DNA of 64,000 bases, from positions 1,426,001-1,490,000 of the forward strand of contig JAXMBL010000004.1 in the NCBI GenBank assembly GCA_046349915.1, read 5' to 3'. The DNA comes from CAIXSC01 sp046349915 (GTDB taxonomy: Bacteria; Planctomycetota; Planctomycetia; Pirellulales; Pirellulaceae). The translations under genes and the position numbers were made by a program. Under the pieces are notes generated by a model, which was given only the letters and a program-made list of their open reading frames with translations, was not told the DNA's origin and ran no database searches. Below, piece by piece: positions 36,886-45,668 of the stretch (position 1 is its first letter; each line of letters opens with the position of its first letter).

Positions 36886-37632
36886 ATGAAGCTGCTCGTT
36901 CACTCGCTGTTGGTTGCCTGTCTACTTGTTGTCCCCGCGTTTGCTGCTGACTCGCCCAAGGAGGCGCCGGCCGAATCTCCCGACATGAAGGTTCTCTTCA
37001 ACGGGAAGGATTTGACGGGTTGGGACGGCGATCCCCGCCTGTGGAGCGTGAAGGACGGAGTTCTGCGAGGTGAAACGACGCCGGAAAAGGTGGCGAAGGG
37101 GAACACCTTCATCATCTGGAAGGATGGCGTGTTGAAGGATTTCGAGTTGCGTCTGTCGTTCCGCGCGAGTTCCTCGAATAACTCGGGAATTCAGTACCGC
37201 TCCAAGCATATCACCGAAGGGAAGGTGGGCAACGCATGGGTTGTGCGAGGCTACCAGCACGAGATTCGCAACGAATCCAAGCTGCCCAACGTGGCCGGTT
37301 TCATTTACGACGAAGGCGGCTCGCGAGGGCGGATCTGCTTGGTGGGCGAGCAGGCGACTTGGGATGATGGCGCAAAGGCGAAGCGAGTAACGGGAACGTT
37401 GATCGACCAAGCGGAATTCACCAAATTGGCTCGCGTCGACGATTGGAACGACGTGGTGATCATCGCCCAAGGGAATCAAATTCGCCACTACCTGAATGGC
37501 CGTTTGGTGCTCGACTTCACGGACAACGATGCGAAGCGAGCTCTGACCGAAGGAGTTCTGGCGTTGCAATTACACGCCGGCGCCCCGATGTGGGTGGAAT
37601 TCAAGAACATTCGCCTGCGAGAAGTGAAGTAA
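36886..37632 (+). CDS. DUF1080 (3-keto-disaccharide hydrolase-like) secreted protein
   Basis: A 248-residue protein, mostly a single DUF1080 domain after a signal peptide (MKLLVHSLLVACLLVVPAFA). Family blocks are VLFNGKDLTGWDGDPRLWSV, LRLSFRASSSNNSGIQYRSK, GYQHEIRN, and the C-terminal MWVEFKNIRLREVK. GGGAAG lies six bases before ATG 36886, which fixes the start. It is a shorter paralogue of the 327-residue protein at 7246. Members can hydrolyse 3-keto-glycosides; the substrate here is unknown. Confidence 0.9.
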   Translation: MKLLVHSLLVACLLVVPAFAADSPKEAPAESPDMKVLFNGKDLTGWDGDPRLWSVKDGVLRGETTPEKVAKGNTFIIWKDGVLKDFELRLSFRASSSNNSGIQYRSKHITEGKVGNAWVVRGYQHEIRNESKLPNVAGFIYDEGGSRGRICLVGEQATWDDGAKAKRVTGTLIDQAEFTKLARVDDWNDVVIIAQGNQIRHYLNGRLVLDFTDNDAKRALTEGVLALQLHAGAPMWVEFKNIRLREVK

Positions 37633-37739
37633 CTTCTCGCGTTCCGCTCCTGCACCTCATGGAACTGACTCGCGTCGCGACAGCGGAGCTGACGCGACCA
37701 GAGGAGGTCTCCGCCCCGAAGGGGGCAGCGACAAGATAG

Positions 37740-37784
37740 CCCAGGGCCGAGCAACGCGGCGCAGCCGCGGAGCGACGCCCTGGG
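37740..37784. repeat. Palindromic element CCCAGGGC...GCCCTGGG
   Basis: Two 21-base arms (37740-37760 and 37764-37784) pair at 16 of 21 positions around GCA. The outer eight bases CCCAGGGC/GCCCTGGG and inner CGCGGC/GCCGCG are perfect. It is preceded by a GGAGGTCTCCGCCCC-rich segment and followed by AAGCACTGAAGGTGCGC. It looks like a dispersed structured repeat; only one copy occurs here. Confidence 0.7.
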
Positions 37785-38282
37785 TAAGTTAGCCTCACTC
37801 GCTCACCTGTCGCTAAGCACTGAAGGTGCGCTACGAACCAAGGACATTGAACTAGTGCTAAAGCGCCTGGAACCAGAATCGCCATCGCAGCGCTCCGATT
37901 GACGACGACGATTGTGCCAGCTCGCCATTCGCCAGCACGCCCAAGGGGCGGTCGCGTCGTAGCGGCTCTATGTGGTCGAGCACTGCGAGTGCTCGCTTAT
38001 ATCTGGCCCCGGCATCCTGTGCTAACAGGTGTTTCGCTTTCGCGATTCGTGAATGTGGCGAACCGAGTGATTCGTCAGCTTGACCGCACATTCGCAGGCT
38101 TCCTTCCCACGGTCGATCGCACTAACGCATTTGAAGCGGCGCAGTTGCCCTCGCCTCGTGTTGCTTTCTTACGAGCTATCCATTGGGTACCCTGACTCCC
38201 GTAGCTAAACACAGGGGACTAAGAACTATGACGAGTTCCGCACCCCACAAATTCACGCCCATGTTGGGCGTACGTGAACGCG

Positions 38283-38330
38283 GGGTGGCCGGCAGCGCGT
38301 TTACAAAGGGAAGATCAACTGCGGCCACCC
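38283..38330. repeat. Imperfect inverted repeat upstream of DUF4303-like gene
   Basis: GGGTGGCCGGCAG (38283-38295) pairs with CTGCGGCCACCC (38319-38330) with one bulged base around a 23-base loop. It lies 14 bases before the GTTAGGC site, where a recombination hairpin would be expected in an integron attC, although the outer arms do not match. Confidence 0.6.
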
Positions 38331-38361
38331 GGTTATCTCAGTCGTTAGGCCAGACTAAGAA

Positions 38362-38907
38362 ATGCGTGAGGAAGAACTAGCACGACTTATTTCCAATGCC
38401 GCGCGACGTTCGTTTGTGGAGACGCAGAATGCGATTGGCCGCGACGAGATCATCGGCTATGCGCTGACTTCCCACGACACGGCAGATTCATGTGGGCCAG
38501 TTGTCGCAACACGAAGCGGCTTGGAAGCATTTACGCCCTATGGTAGCGCAGAAGAGTTTCGCTACTCGCCAGATAATTGGGATTGTTTCGACAACCAGTC
38601 AGCGTTTGACCGAGTCAACCAGGAACTTCTTCGGTTGTACGAAACGGGAGATTACGAGGAAGATCCGGAATGGCACAACAGATTCCGGCAGCTAGTTTTC
38701 TGCTCCAGCGTGGCTGCATTAGAGGCTTTGGTTGGTGAAGGCTTCTTCGGTGCCCCTGACGAACGCGATGCTTTGTTTGTCATGTTTGGACTCTCGGGTT
38801 CGCTTGAATGGGAAAGGCGGGCGCCGGAGTGGGCGAGCAGACTTAATACGCCTTCAGTCGCGAAGCGTTTCCTTCAATGCCATCGTGCCACGTTCAATAA
38901 CGCCTAA
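38362..38907 (+). CDS. DUF4303-like protein, cassette-type gene
   Basis: A 181-residue soluble protein. MREEELARLISNAARRSFVE, EIIGYALTSHDTADSCGPVV and a central YSPDNWDCFDNQSAFDRVNQ resemble DUF4303 proteins, a group found with SMI1/SUKH-type immunity proteins and in accessory regions. GC is lower and codon use less biased than in the flanking housekeeping genes, as judged by eye. The gene is framed by GTTAGGC (38344-38350, twelve bases before the ATG) and GCCTAAC (38902-38908), the latter containing its TAA stop, an arrangement typical of integron gene cassettes. No toxin partner is visible. Function unknown. Confidence 0.6.
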   Translation: MREEELARLISNAARRSFVETQNAIGRDEIIGYALTSHDTADSCGPVVATRSGLEAFTPYGSAEEFRYSPDNWDCFDNQSAFDRVNQELLRLYETGDYEEDPEWHNRFRQLVFCSSVAALEALVGEGFFGAPDERDALFVMFGLSGSLEWERRAPEWASRLNTPSVAKRFLQCHRATFNNA

Positions 38908-39293
38908 CCACAATCTAGTCCCTAGTTCGAGAAGCCCGTGGCGGCTCAAGGGACGTCTCTTTACTGACACCGCGTGGAATCGCCGAGCTTGGTACGTGGG
39001 TTGCTTCTGGGGATTGCTTCCCTTCGCGTCGTCCCCTGACGTTCGAGCGTGGGATACCATGCACTCGCTTGGAGCATCGACGACGCGCGGAAGAGCGTGC
39101 CGAGTGTTGTTTCCTCATGGTGATCATTGTTGGTGCTCATGATTTCCGACCTGAAGAGCTGTACGTTGCGGGCGTTGGCGCATGAAGGCGTGGACCTTCC
39201 TAGGTCGAGCGACGCGGCCTCTTCCGCGCGCTCGTTTGGTTGAATGCTAACAACGTGCAGCCAGACATCGCCAGTCAGGTCCCTCGTGCTACC

Positions 39294-39368
39294 AATAACA
39301 AATGTCTAATGACTAATGACGAATGACTAATGACCAACAACCAATGACCAATGACCAATGACCAATGA
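39294..39368 (+). repeat. Heptanucleotide array AATGACC (degenerate)
   Basis: About ten head-to-tail 7-base units, starting AATAACA and AATGTCT, passing through AATGACT and AATGACG variants, one AACAACC, and ending with three perfect AATGACC units plus AATGA. The unit is the reverse complement of the GGTCATT array at 50440. Degeneracy at the left and perfect units at the right suggest growth from the right end. Confidence 0.9.
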
Positions 39369-39377
39369 AGCTGCGAA

Positions 39378-39406
39378 CCGGTGGTGTCGCTTCGCTCAAC
39401 CACCGG
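39378..39406. repeat. Inverted repeat CCGGTGGT...ACCACCGG
   Basis: CCGGTGGT (39378-39385) and ACCACCGG (39399-39406) are perfect eight-base arms around a 13-base loop containing TCGCTTCGCTC. It directly follows the heptanucleotide array. Confidence 0.75.
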
Positions 39407-39589
39407 CAAATGGTTATCAAGCCTCCGGCTTGAGGAAGAATTCCGTGTTTCCCCCGCAAAACGGTAATTCTTGCTGCTTCCGGCTATGGCACGGGCTTTG
39501 CATTTGTGATATCGCGTTCGGGGAATCCTCCAGGATTTACCGGACGCGATTTTTTGCATCGCTCGTCACCCTTTATCCGGAATTGTCCT

Positions 39590-41452
39590 ATGTGCGGCAT
39601 CGTCGGCTACGTCGGCAGCAAGGAAGCAGCGGCTTTACTGGTTCGCGGCCTCCGTCGGCTGGAGTATCGCGGTTATGACAGCGTGGGAATTGCTCTACAG
39701 TCCACATCGGGTGAAATGACGGTCGTGAAGACGCCGGGGCGAGTCGATCGACTACAAGATCTGCTTGACCGGGACTGCCCGCAAGCCAACATCGGTATGG
39801 GACATTCGCGATGGGCGACGCATGGACCGGCGACCGTCGAAAACGCTCACCCGCACTGGGGCGGAGATGGGGAACTCGCCTTGGTCCACAACGGCGTGAT
39901 CGAGAATCACGATCACTTACGCCGTATTCTTTCGTCGGAAGGTTACTCGTTTCGCTCGCAGACCGACACCGAAGTACTTGCCCACTGGATCCACTGGCAT
40001 TTGGCCCAAGCGTCGTGTGTGGTCGAAGAGTACGCTTCGGCGGAGGCGATCGAAGTGGCTCGGTGGCGCTCAAGACTTGATGCGCTCCGAACGGCTCTCA
40101 ACCAAGTCGAAGGAAGTTATGCGCTGGTGATCATGTTTCGCGACCAGCCCGATTCGCTCGTCGTGACGCGTCTTGGCAGTGGGGCGTCCGCGGATGGACA
40201 CATGATCGGCAGCGATCCGCATGCGATCTCGTTCCATGTCGATCGTGCTCTGAGATTGAATGATCGCGAACTGGCGGTGGTCCGTGCGGATTCGATTCAG
40301 TTGATCGGTGCGGAAGTCACCGAGGCGACTCACCGCATGGAACCTTGCATCGAACTTCAGGAGTCGCTGGAGGAGTTGCAGGACGAGTACCCACATCACA
40401 CGTTGCGGGAGATTTATCAGCAGCCCAGGACCTTGCCTCGTGTGCTCGCGGCCCGGGAACCCGTGACGCGCGGAGCGGTCTCTGGGCTGCTGTTGAATCC
40501 TCCGTCCCGCATTCTGATTGCGGCGTGTGGAACCAGTTGGCACGCTGGATTGTATGCCAAGTATCTGCTGGAAGATCTGGCGGGCATTCCCGTCGATGTG
40601 GAGTATGCCAGCGAGTACCGTTACCGCGTTTCGCCTCGACGCGATGGCACACTGATGATTGTTGTCAGTCAAAGCGGCGAGACGGCGGACACGGTCGCGG
40701 CTCTGCGGCATTTTCGTACGTCGAGGCAATCGACGCTCGCCATTTGCAACGTGCCAACCAGCACGCTCGCGCTGGAGGCTGACGCCTTTTGGCCTCTGCA
40801 AGCCGGACGAGAGCAAGGAGTCGCGGCGACCAAGAGCTATCTCCATCAATGCGCCGTGTTTGCTCGCCTGGCATTGGAGTGGGGAAAGCGAACCACTGCT
40901 CTGAACGGCCACGCCTTGCTGCTCGAGCAAGATCTCGCCTCGCTTCCCCTGCTTTTGTCCCAGGTGCTGGACCAACAAGCGTTCATCCAATCGCTGGCGG
41001 AAAAGGCCGCTCATGCGTCACGGTATCTGTTTGTCGGACGACGCTACGACTATCCCACGGCGCTCGAAGGCGCCTTGAAGTTGAAAGAAATCGCCTACGT
41101 TTCGGCCGAGGGATTTGCCGCGGGCGAATTGAAACACGGTCCGTTGGCACTGGTCGATGCGCAGAGTTGGACGATTGCCATGGCGACGCCGGGACACACC
41201 TACGACAAGATGCTCTCAAACATGCAAGAGATACGAGCCAGGAAAGGCAAGATCATTGCGGTGTGTGCGGCGGGCGACCAGCGAGTGGCGGAGGTCGCGG
41301 ACGAACGAATCGAGGTTCCGGTCGTGGACGAACGACTGCAACCGTTGCTGAACATCGTCCCCCTGCAATTGCTCGCCTACCACATCGCCGCCGAACGCGG
41401 CTGCGACATCGACCGACCACGAAACTTGGCGAAGAGCGTCACCGTCGAATAA
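39590..41452 (+). CDS. glmS: Glutamine--fructose-6-phosphate aminotransferase (isomerizing)
   Basis: A 620-residue enzyme making glucosamine-6-phosphate from fructose-6-phosphate and glutamine, the first step to UDP-GlcNAc. The start at ATG 39590 places the nucleophilic cysteine at position 2 (MCGIVGYVGSKEAAALLVRG). The glutaminase domain includes RRLEYRGYDSVGI and HSRWATHGPATVENAHPH; two SIS domains follow, with AACGTSWHAGLYAKY, VSQSGETADTVAAL and a C-terminal RNLAKSVTVE that is almost invariant. Length fits the family (about 609). No glmS ribozyme is visible; the upstream region holds repeats instead. Confidence 0.96.
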   Translation: MCGIVGYVGSKEAAALLVRGLRRLEYRGYDSVGIALQSTSGEMTVVKTPGRVDRLQDLLDRDCPQANIGMGHSRWATHGPATVENAHPHWGGDGELALVHNGVIENHDHLRRILSSEGYSFRSQTDTEVLAHWIHWHLAQASCVVEEYASAEAIEVARWRSRLDALRTALNQVEGSYALVIMFRDQPDSLVVTRLGSGASADGHMIGSDPHAISFHVDRALRLNDRELAVVRADSIQLIGAEVTEATHRMEPCIELQESLEELQDEYPHHTLREIYQQPRTLPRVLAAREPVTRGAVSGLLLNPPSRILIAACGTSWHAGLYAKYLLEDLAGIPVDVEYASEYRYRVSPRRDGTLMIVVSQSGETADTVAALRHFRTSRQSTLAICNVPTSTLALEADAFWPLQAGREQGVAATKSYLHQCAVFARLALEWGKRTTALNGHALLLEQDLASLPLLLSQVLDQQAFIQSLAEKAAHASRYLFVGRRYDYPTALEGALKLKEIAYVSAEGFAAGELKHGPLALVDAQSWTIAMATPGHTYDKMLSNMQEIRARKGKIIAVCAAGDQRVAEVADERIEVPVVDERLQPLLNIVPLQLLAYHIAAERGCDIDRPRNLAKSVTVE

Positions 41453-41489
41453 GCAGCGACGGTTCGCGCACGACCGACTTCCACATGTA

Positions 41490-41510
41490 CGACGGACTTC
41501 TAGTCCGTCG
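41490..41510. repeat. GACGGACT palindrome, perfect copy
   Basis: CGACGGACT (41490-41498), loop TCT, AGTCCGTCG (41502-41510). It is the first of two copies placed 50 bases apart between the convergent glmS and WD40 genes. Confidence 0.8.
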
Positions 41511-41559
41511 CGCCGCCGCATCCTCTCGGACTAACGTGCAACGTGTTCCGTACGCCACG

Positions 41560-41586
41560 AATCGACGGACTTCTAGTCCGTCGATT
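41560..41586. repeat. GACGGACT palindrome, extended perfect copy
   Basis: AATCGACGGACT (41560-41571), loop TCT, AGTCCGTCGATT (41575-41586). A perfect 12-base stem, the longest in the family in this window. Confidence 0.8.
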
Positions 41587-41637
41587 CAAGCCGAGCAGAG
41601 CCAGCCTAACCCCACCTTCCTCTTGCCTCTTCCTCTG

Positions 41638-42999
41638 TTACTTCTTCAGCCCAGGAGCGGCCACGAACGTGACAACGGCATTGCCATCGGTGGTGTTCCA
41701 CACTCGCACTTCGCCGTTGAACCCGCCCGCCGCGACTCGCTTGGTTCCATCATGGTAGGCAACGCACAGAGCCCAATCGGGCGAGCCAGGATATTGGCGA
41801 ACCGCCGCATGCGACTTGGCATCGAACTGACGAACCGTCTTGTCGGCGGAAGACGCGAACAAGAAGCCGCCGCTCACGGGCAACTTGTAGACTTCGTCGC
41901 CGAAGCCGATTTCAGCGGTCTTGCCGCCGTCGGCGACCTTCCAACGCTGAATCTTCTTGTCGGCGCCCGCCGAGAAGGCTTCGGCGCCATCGGGATGGAA
42001 CGCCACGCCTTTCACGGGCTGTCCATGTCCCGAGAACGTCACCAACAACTCGCCGGTCTTCATATCAAAAACCTTGGCCGTCTTGTCGCGGCTGGCGGAG
42101 GCGAGCTTCGAACCATCGGGGCTCCATGCCACCGCTTGCACCCAGTCGCTGTGACTGCTGATGGTCAATTGTTCTTTACCAGTCGCCGCCTCAAAGATCC
42201 GCAGAATACCGTCCGCGGCGCCCACCGCGAGTCGATCGCCGGCGGGGTTGAAGGCGACATCGAGCGCAACGTCCGAGGTGGTGGCCATCACCGAAACGAT
42301 GTTACCGCTCGCAAAGTCGACCACTCGCACTTCGCCCAGTTTTCCCGGAGCGCCGCCCGCGACGGCGATCAGCTTGCCATCAGGGCTGAAGGCAATGGCG
42401 TAGGTACGCTGCCCCATGTTCTTGATACGGCGGATCAAGGCGCCGTCGGCGGGATTCCAAATGGTCAGTTCATGGTAGCCGCCCACAACCAGTTGCGTCC
42501 CATCGGGGCTGAACGCGACCGCGGTGATCGGGAGCGGCTGCGGATAGGCCTCCGGCGGATCGGGGTGCGTCGGTGGAGGAATGATTGACGCGAGTGGCGC
42601 CTTGGGATCGGGGCCATCAAACGTGGCGCCCTCTTCGATCCATTGCTTCAGCAGCGCCACATGCTCGGGAGGCAGTGGTTCACCTTCGAGCGGCATGCGC
42701 TCCGAGACATCGGTCGAAATGATGCGTCGAAACGACTCGCTCCCCTCCAGGTTCTTGGCGACGAATCCCGGCGTCGTTGATTCACCCGCCGCCATGAGGC
42801 GTTCGAAGGAATCGACGCGATAACCGCCTTCTGCCTTCTTGGGGCCGTGGCAGGCGAGGCAGTTGTCGACCAGGATCGACGCGATCTTCTGCTTGAAGCT
42901 GACAGGTTGCGCTTGAGCCTGACTGGCGCCGGACCAAACCAACGCCAGCGTCAGTGCCGTTAACCATCCTCTGCGCCATACTCGAATCATCGCGGACAT
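41638..42999 (-). CDS. Cytochrome c-like (PSCyt1) and WD40-repeat secreted protein
   Basis: A 453-residue exported protein. A signal peptide (LTALTLALVWSGASQAQAQ) is followed by a PSCyt1-type domain with CLACHGPKKAEGGYRVDSFE and MPLEGEPLPPEHVALLKQWI. From about residue 150 there are roughly seven WD40 repeats forming a propeller, for example VAFSPDGTQLVVGGYHELTI, AFSPDGKLIAVAGGAPGKLG, VAWSPDGSKLASASRDKTAK and VAFHPDGAEAFSAGADKKIQ. It is the last gene of the leftward operon behind a DUF1549/DUF1553 gene. A periplasmic electron-transfer or assembly role is inferred from family context, not proven. Confidence 0.9.
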   Translation of the reverse strand: MSAMIRVWRRGWLTALTLALVWSGASQAQAQPVSFKQKIASILVDNCLACHGPKKAEGGYRVDSFERLMAAGESTTPGFVAKNLEGSESFRRIISTDVSERMPLEGEPLPPEHVALLKQWIEEGATFDGPDPKAPLASIIPPPTHPDPPEAYPQPLPITAVAFSPDGTQLVVGGYHELTIWNPADGALIRRIKNMGQRTYAIAFSPDGKLIAVAGGAPGKLGEVRVVDFASGNIVSVMATTSDVALDVAFNPAGDRLAVGAADGILRIFEAATGKEQLTISSHSDWVQAVAWSPDGSKLASASRDKTAKVFDMKTGELLVTFSGHGQPVKGVAFHPDGAEAFSAGADKKIQRWKVADGGKTAEIGFGDEVYKLPVSGGFLFASSADKTVRQFDAKSHAAVRQYPGSPDWALCVAYHDGTKRVAAGGFNGEVRVWNTTDGNAVVTFVAAPGLKK

Positions 43000-43031
43000 G
43001 CATTAGCTCCCTTAGGGCGGAGGCTGGAGGT

Positions 43032-45542
43032 TTAGTGTTGGAAGAGGAACTCGTTGGTGTTCAACAAAGCCCAGCAAATGTCCTCAAAGGCCACGATCTT
43101 GTCTTGCTTGGCGGCGATATGCTTGAGGCTCGCTTCCAACTCGGCGGGAGTCGGCGTGCGGCACACCGCGGCAAGATACAACTCGCGGATGATGTCTTGG
43201 TCGGCCGCGTTGGCCTTCAGCATCTTCCGGAAACGATTGTTTTCGTTTTTCAGCTTCTCGTAAATCAGCGGTCCATTGAAGAACTGGATCGCCATCCCCA
43301 AGTTCGACTCACTGCTGCGTTCGCAGGCGCAAACCGTTTGCCGTTCTGGTTGACCAAAGGTCTTCAAGAACTCGTTCTTCGCCAGATCAGGCGAAGGGAT
43401 CTGAGTTGCTTTGGTTCCCGCGGGCAATGTGCCAAAAGTCTCGGGCATGTCGGTGACCGAGCAGATGGCATCCAACAGTTGTTCGGCGCTCAACAGTCGC
43501 GGTTGGAAGTGCGAGGCATACTTCGTGTCATCCTGATTGAAAGGAGTCGTCCGGAAACTGGCCTGATACGTATGGCTCTGCAGAATCGTGCGGATGACGT
43601 GACGACGATCGAATCCATGCTCGACGAAATCGCGAGCCAGCGCGTCCAGCAACGCGGCATTGGTCGCGGGATTCGAATCGCGGAAGTCGTCGATGGGATC
43701 GACCAGTCCACGTCCAAAGAACTGTGCCCAGATACGGTTCACCTCAACCTTCGCGAAAAAGGGATTGTCGCGAGCGGTGAGCCACGAGACGAAGGGATCG
43801 CGTCGGTCGGCGTCGGCAGCGGCCGTCAAGTCGCCCACTCCGGGCGCCCACGGCTTCATCTGTTTTCCGGTGCGCGGTTGAGTCACCTCGCCTGCTGCCG
43901 CCGTCCAGACAAATAGTTCGTCGGGCCGACGAGTCTTCTTCTTCTGTACGCGATTGAAGACGGCCGCCATCCCGTAGTAGTTGTCCTGAGTCCAACGTTC
44001 GAACGGATGGTTGTGGCACTTGGCGCACTGCAACCGCGAACCCAAGAAGACTTGCGAGATCGTCTCGACGCAATCGTTCGCGTCCGCGGTCGTCCGGTAG
44101 AAGTTTGCCGGTGGGTTAGCGAGCGTGCTGCCGGATGCGGTCAACAGTTCGCGCGCGAACTGGTCGTATGGCATGTTCACTTCGAGCGCTCGTTGCACCC
44201 ATCGATGGTATTTGTGGACGCCGTCGCCGCCAACGGCCGTCGAGGTCATGCGCAAGAGGTCGCCCCACTTGAGCGCCCAGAACTTGGCATGTTCGGGGCG
44301 AGCGAGCAAATCGTCGATCAACTGACTGCGTTTGTTAGGCGACTGATCGGCGAGAAATCGATTGGTCTCGGCGACAGACGGGAGCAGGCCGATCAGGTCC
44401 AGCGAAACTCGACGCAGGAACTCTTCATCGGTGCAGAGACCCGACTGTTCGAACTTCAATTGTTGTAGTTTTGCTTGTACATGTTCGTCGACAAAATTCC
44501 GGGCCGCGGGCGGATTCCACGCGAACCCAGGAATGTCCTTCACAAAGGTGATGAAGCACGTCTGAACGAATTCCATGTAACGCACGACGATCGCCGACTC
44601 GCCGCGGTCTCGACCGACCACGAATCCCGAGTCATTCACCGCGGCTACCTCGGTATCCGAGCTGGAATAGCTGGCCAGCGGCGTTACGTCGCGAACGACG
44701 CCATCGGAGAAGTGAGCGAGCACGCAGAGTTGCTGGGTATGCGCGGGTCGCTTGAGTACTCGGCCTGTGGGGGGATAAACCTCAACCTTGGTGACTCGCG
44801 GCGTCTCGGGCTTGTCGAGTTGGCAGCCTTCGGCAATCCAGTCGTGCAGTACTTGGTAGGCCGGGTCGCTCTTGCGCAGCTTCAAGCCGCCGCCATGCGA
44901 GACTTTCATCATGGGCTTGGTGAGCAGCAGGCTTTGCTCTGGCTTGAAGACGTTCGTGCGTCGGCCATAATCCTCGCGCACCAGAGTCAACTGGTCGACC
45001 GCGGGATCGAAGGCTCGCAGCGACAGGCGAAAGCCGCCTTTGCCGCTGGGAGAACCGTGGCAGGCGCCCGCATTGCAGCCATTCTTGGTGAGCGCCACCA
45101 GGGCGCCGGTCTCGAAGGCAATGGGTTCGGGCTTGCCCTGATTGCTCACTTCCACGGGAACTTTCAGAGTGTGCCCGCCAACCGTCGCCATGACTTCCGT
45201 GACGCCATCGCCCTTGGGCTGGATCACGGAGCCCGTGACTACGGCCGCCGAAGGATTGGAGGAAGAGAATTGGGCCGCACGAGTGAGGTCTTGCAGAGTT
45301 CCATCCGCATAGAAGCCCGTCACGACCAACTGCATCTGCTGGCGTGAACCTGTCAGCTTCACCGCGGATGGAAAGATCTCGATCCGTTGAGGCTGTCCCA
45401 CGACGATGGGTTCCAGCTTGATCGGCTGGTCCATCATCATGCCGTCGGCGGCGATTCCAGCCGCTGGTTGGAGTGCCGCGGCAGCCAAGGCCCACAGGCC
45501 GAAGGCTGTCACTCGAATGCTCATCGGAATCGTGTGTCGCAT
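43032..45542 (-). CDS. PSCyt-type DUF1549/DUF1553 protein with Big_2-like domains
   Basis: An 836-residue secreted protein paralogous to that at 22892. It has a signal peptide (RVTAFGLWALAAAALQPAAG), an Ig-like segment (RIEIFPSAVKLTGSRQQMQL), CNAGACHGSPSGKGGFRLSL, a second Ig-like segment (VTKVEVYPPTGRVLKRPAHT), DUF1549 (FVDEHVQAKLQQLKFEQSGL, RRVSLDLIGLLPSVAETNRF), CAKCHNHPFERWTQDNYYGM and DUF1553 (NPFFAKVEVNRIWAQFFGRG). ATG 45542 has a GAGGA site eight bases away. It is the middle gene of the operon between a PPC protein and the WD40 protein. Function unproven; haem attachment at CxxCH is inferred. Confidence 0.9.
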   Translation of the reverse strand: MRHTIPMSIRVTAFGLWALAAAALQPAAGIAADGMMMDQPIKLEPIVVGQPQRIEIFPSAVKLTGSRQQMQLVVTGFYADGTLQDLTRAAQFSSSNPSAAVVTGSVIQPKGDGVTEVMATVGGHTLKVPVEVSNQGKPEPIAFETGALVALTKNGCNAGACHGSPSGKGGFRLSLRAFDPAVDQLTLVREDYGRRTNVFKPEQSLLLTKPMMKVSHGGGLKLRKSDPAYQVLHDWIAEGCQLDKPETPRVTKVEVYPPTGRVLKRPAHTQQLCVLAHFSDGVVRDVTPLASYSSSDTEVAAVNDSGFVVGRDRGESAIVVRYMEFVQTCFITFVKDIPGFAWNPPAARNFVDEHVQAKLQQLKFEQSGLCTDEEFLRRVSLDLIGLLPSVAETNRFLADQSPNKRSQLIDDLLARPEHAKFWALKWGDLLRMTSTAVGGDGVHKYHRWVQRALEVNMPYDQFARELLTASGSTLANPPANFYRTTADANDCVETISQVFLGSRLQCAKCHNHPFERWTQDNYYGMAAVFNRVQKKKTRRPDELFVWTAAAGEVTQPRTGKQMKPWAPGVGDLTAAADADRRDPFVSWLTARDNPFFAKVEVNRIWAQFFGRGLVDPIDDFRDSNPATNAALLDALARDFVEHGFDRRHVIRTILQSHTYQASFRTTPFNQDDTKYASHFQPRLLSAEQLLDAICSVTDMPETFGTLPAGTKATQIPSPDLAKNEFLKTFGQPERQTVCACERSSESNLGMAIQFFNGPLIYEKLKNENNRFRKMLKANAADQDIIRELYLAAVCRTPTPAELEASLKHIAAKQDKIVAFEDICWALLNTNEFLFQH

Positions 45543-45668
45543 GAACTCATCCTCGCTGCGAACCGTCGAACTAAATCCTGTCGAACACTGACTGCGTGCC
45601 TATTCTCGCCTCGTGCTCGCGCGAATTGCCGCGGCGTCGAGGTGTATGGTCATGTAAACCGAGTACCG

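Larger units (their letters stand above)
37633..38361. other. Accessory gap rich in inverted repeats
   Basis: This 729-base stretch has no convincing gene. It contains a 45-base hairpin element (37740-37784), a possible coding relic on the minus strand (37858-38091, 77 residues with ALAVLDHIEPLRRDRPLGVL, not recognised), an imperfect inverted repeat (38283-38330) and a GTTAGGC site at 38344-38350 just before the DUF4303-like gene. The composition suggests repeat insertion and loss of older genes. Confidence 0.5.
38908..39589. other. Non-coding accessory gap with repeats upstream of glmS
   Basis: No protein-like frame of useful length is visible in these 682 bases. A hairpin with arms GTCCCT (38918) and AGGGAC (38951-38956 region) follows the cassette-type gene. 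From 39294 a heptanucleotide array runs to 39368, then two stem-loops (39378-39406 and CAAGCC/GGCTTG at 39418-39432) and an AT-richer stretch before the glmS start. The glmS promoter must lie in the last part, but I cannot name its boxes. Confidence 0.5.

Noticed and set aside
41453..41637. Tn7-type insertion downstream of glmS
   Set aside because: The space holds only two copies of the palindrome family; no tns genes or end repeats.
40789..42588. 599-codon plus-strand frame across the glmS end and the WD40 gene
   Set aside because: Overlaps two well-supported genes and the palindromes between them; no domain-like sequence.
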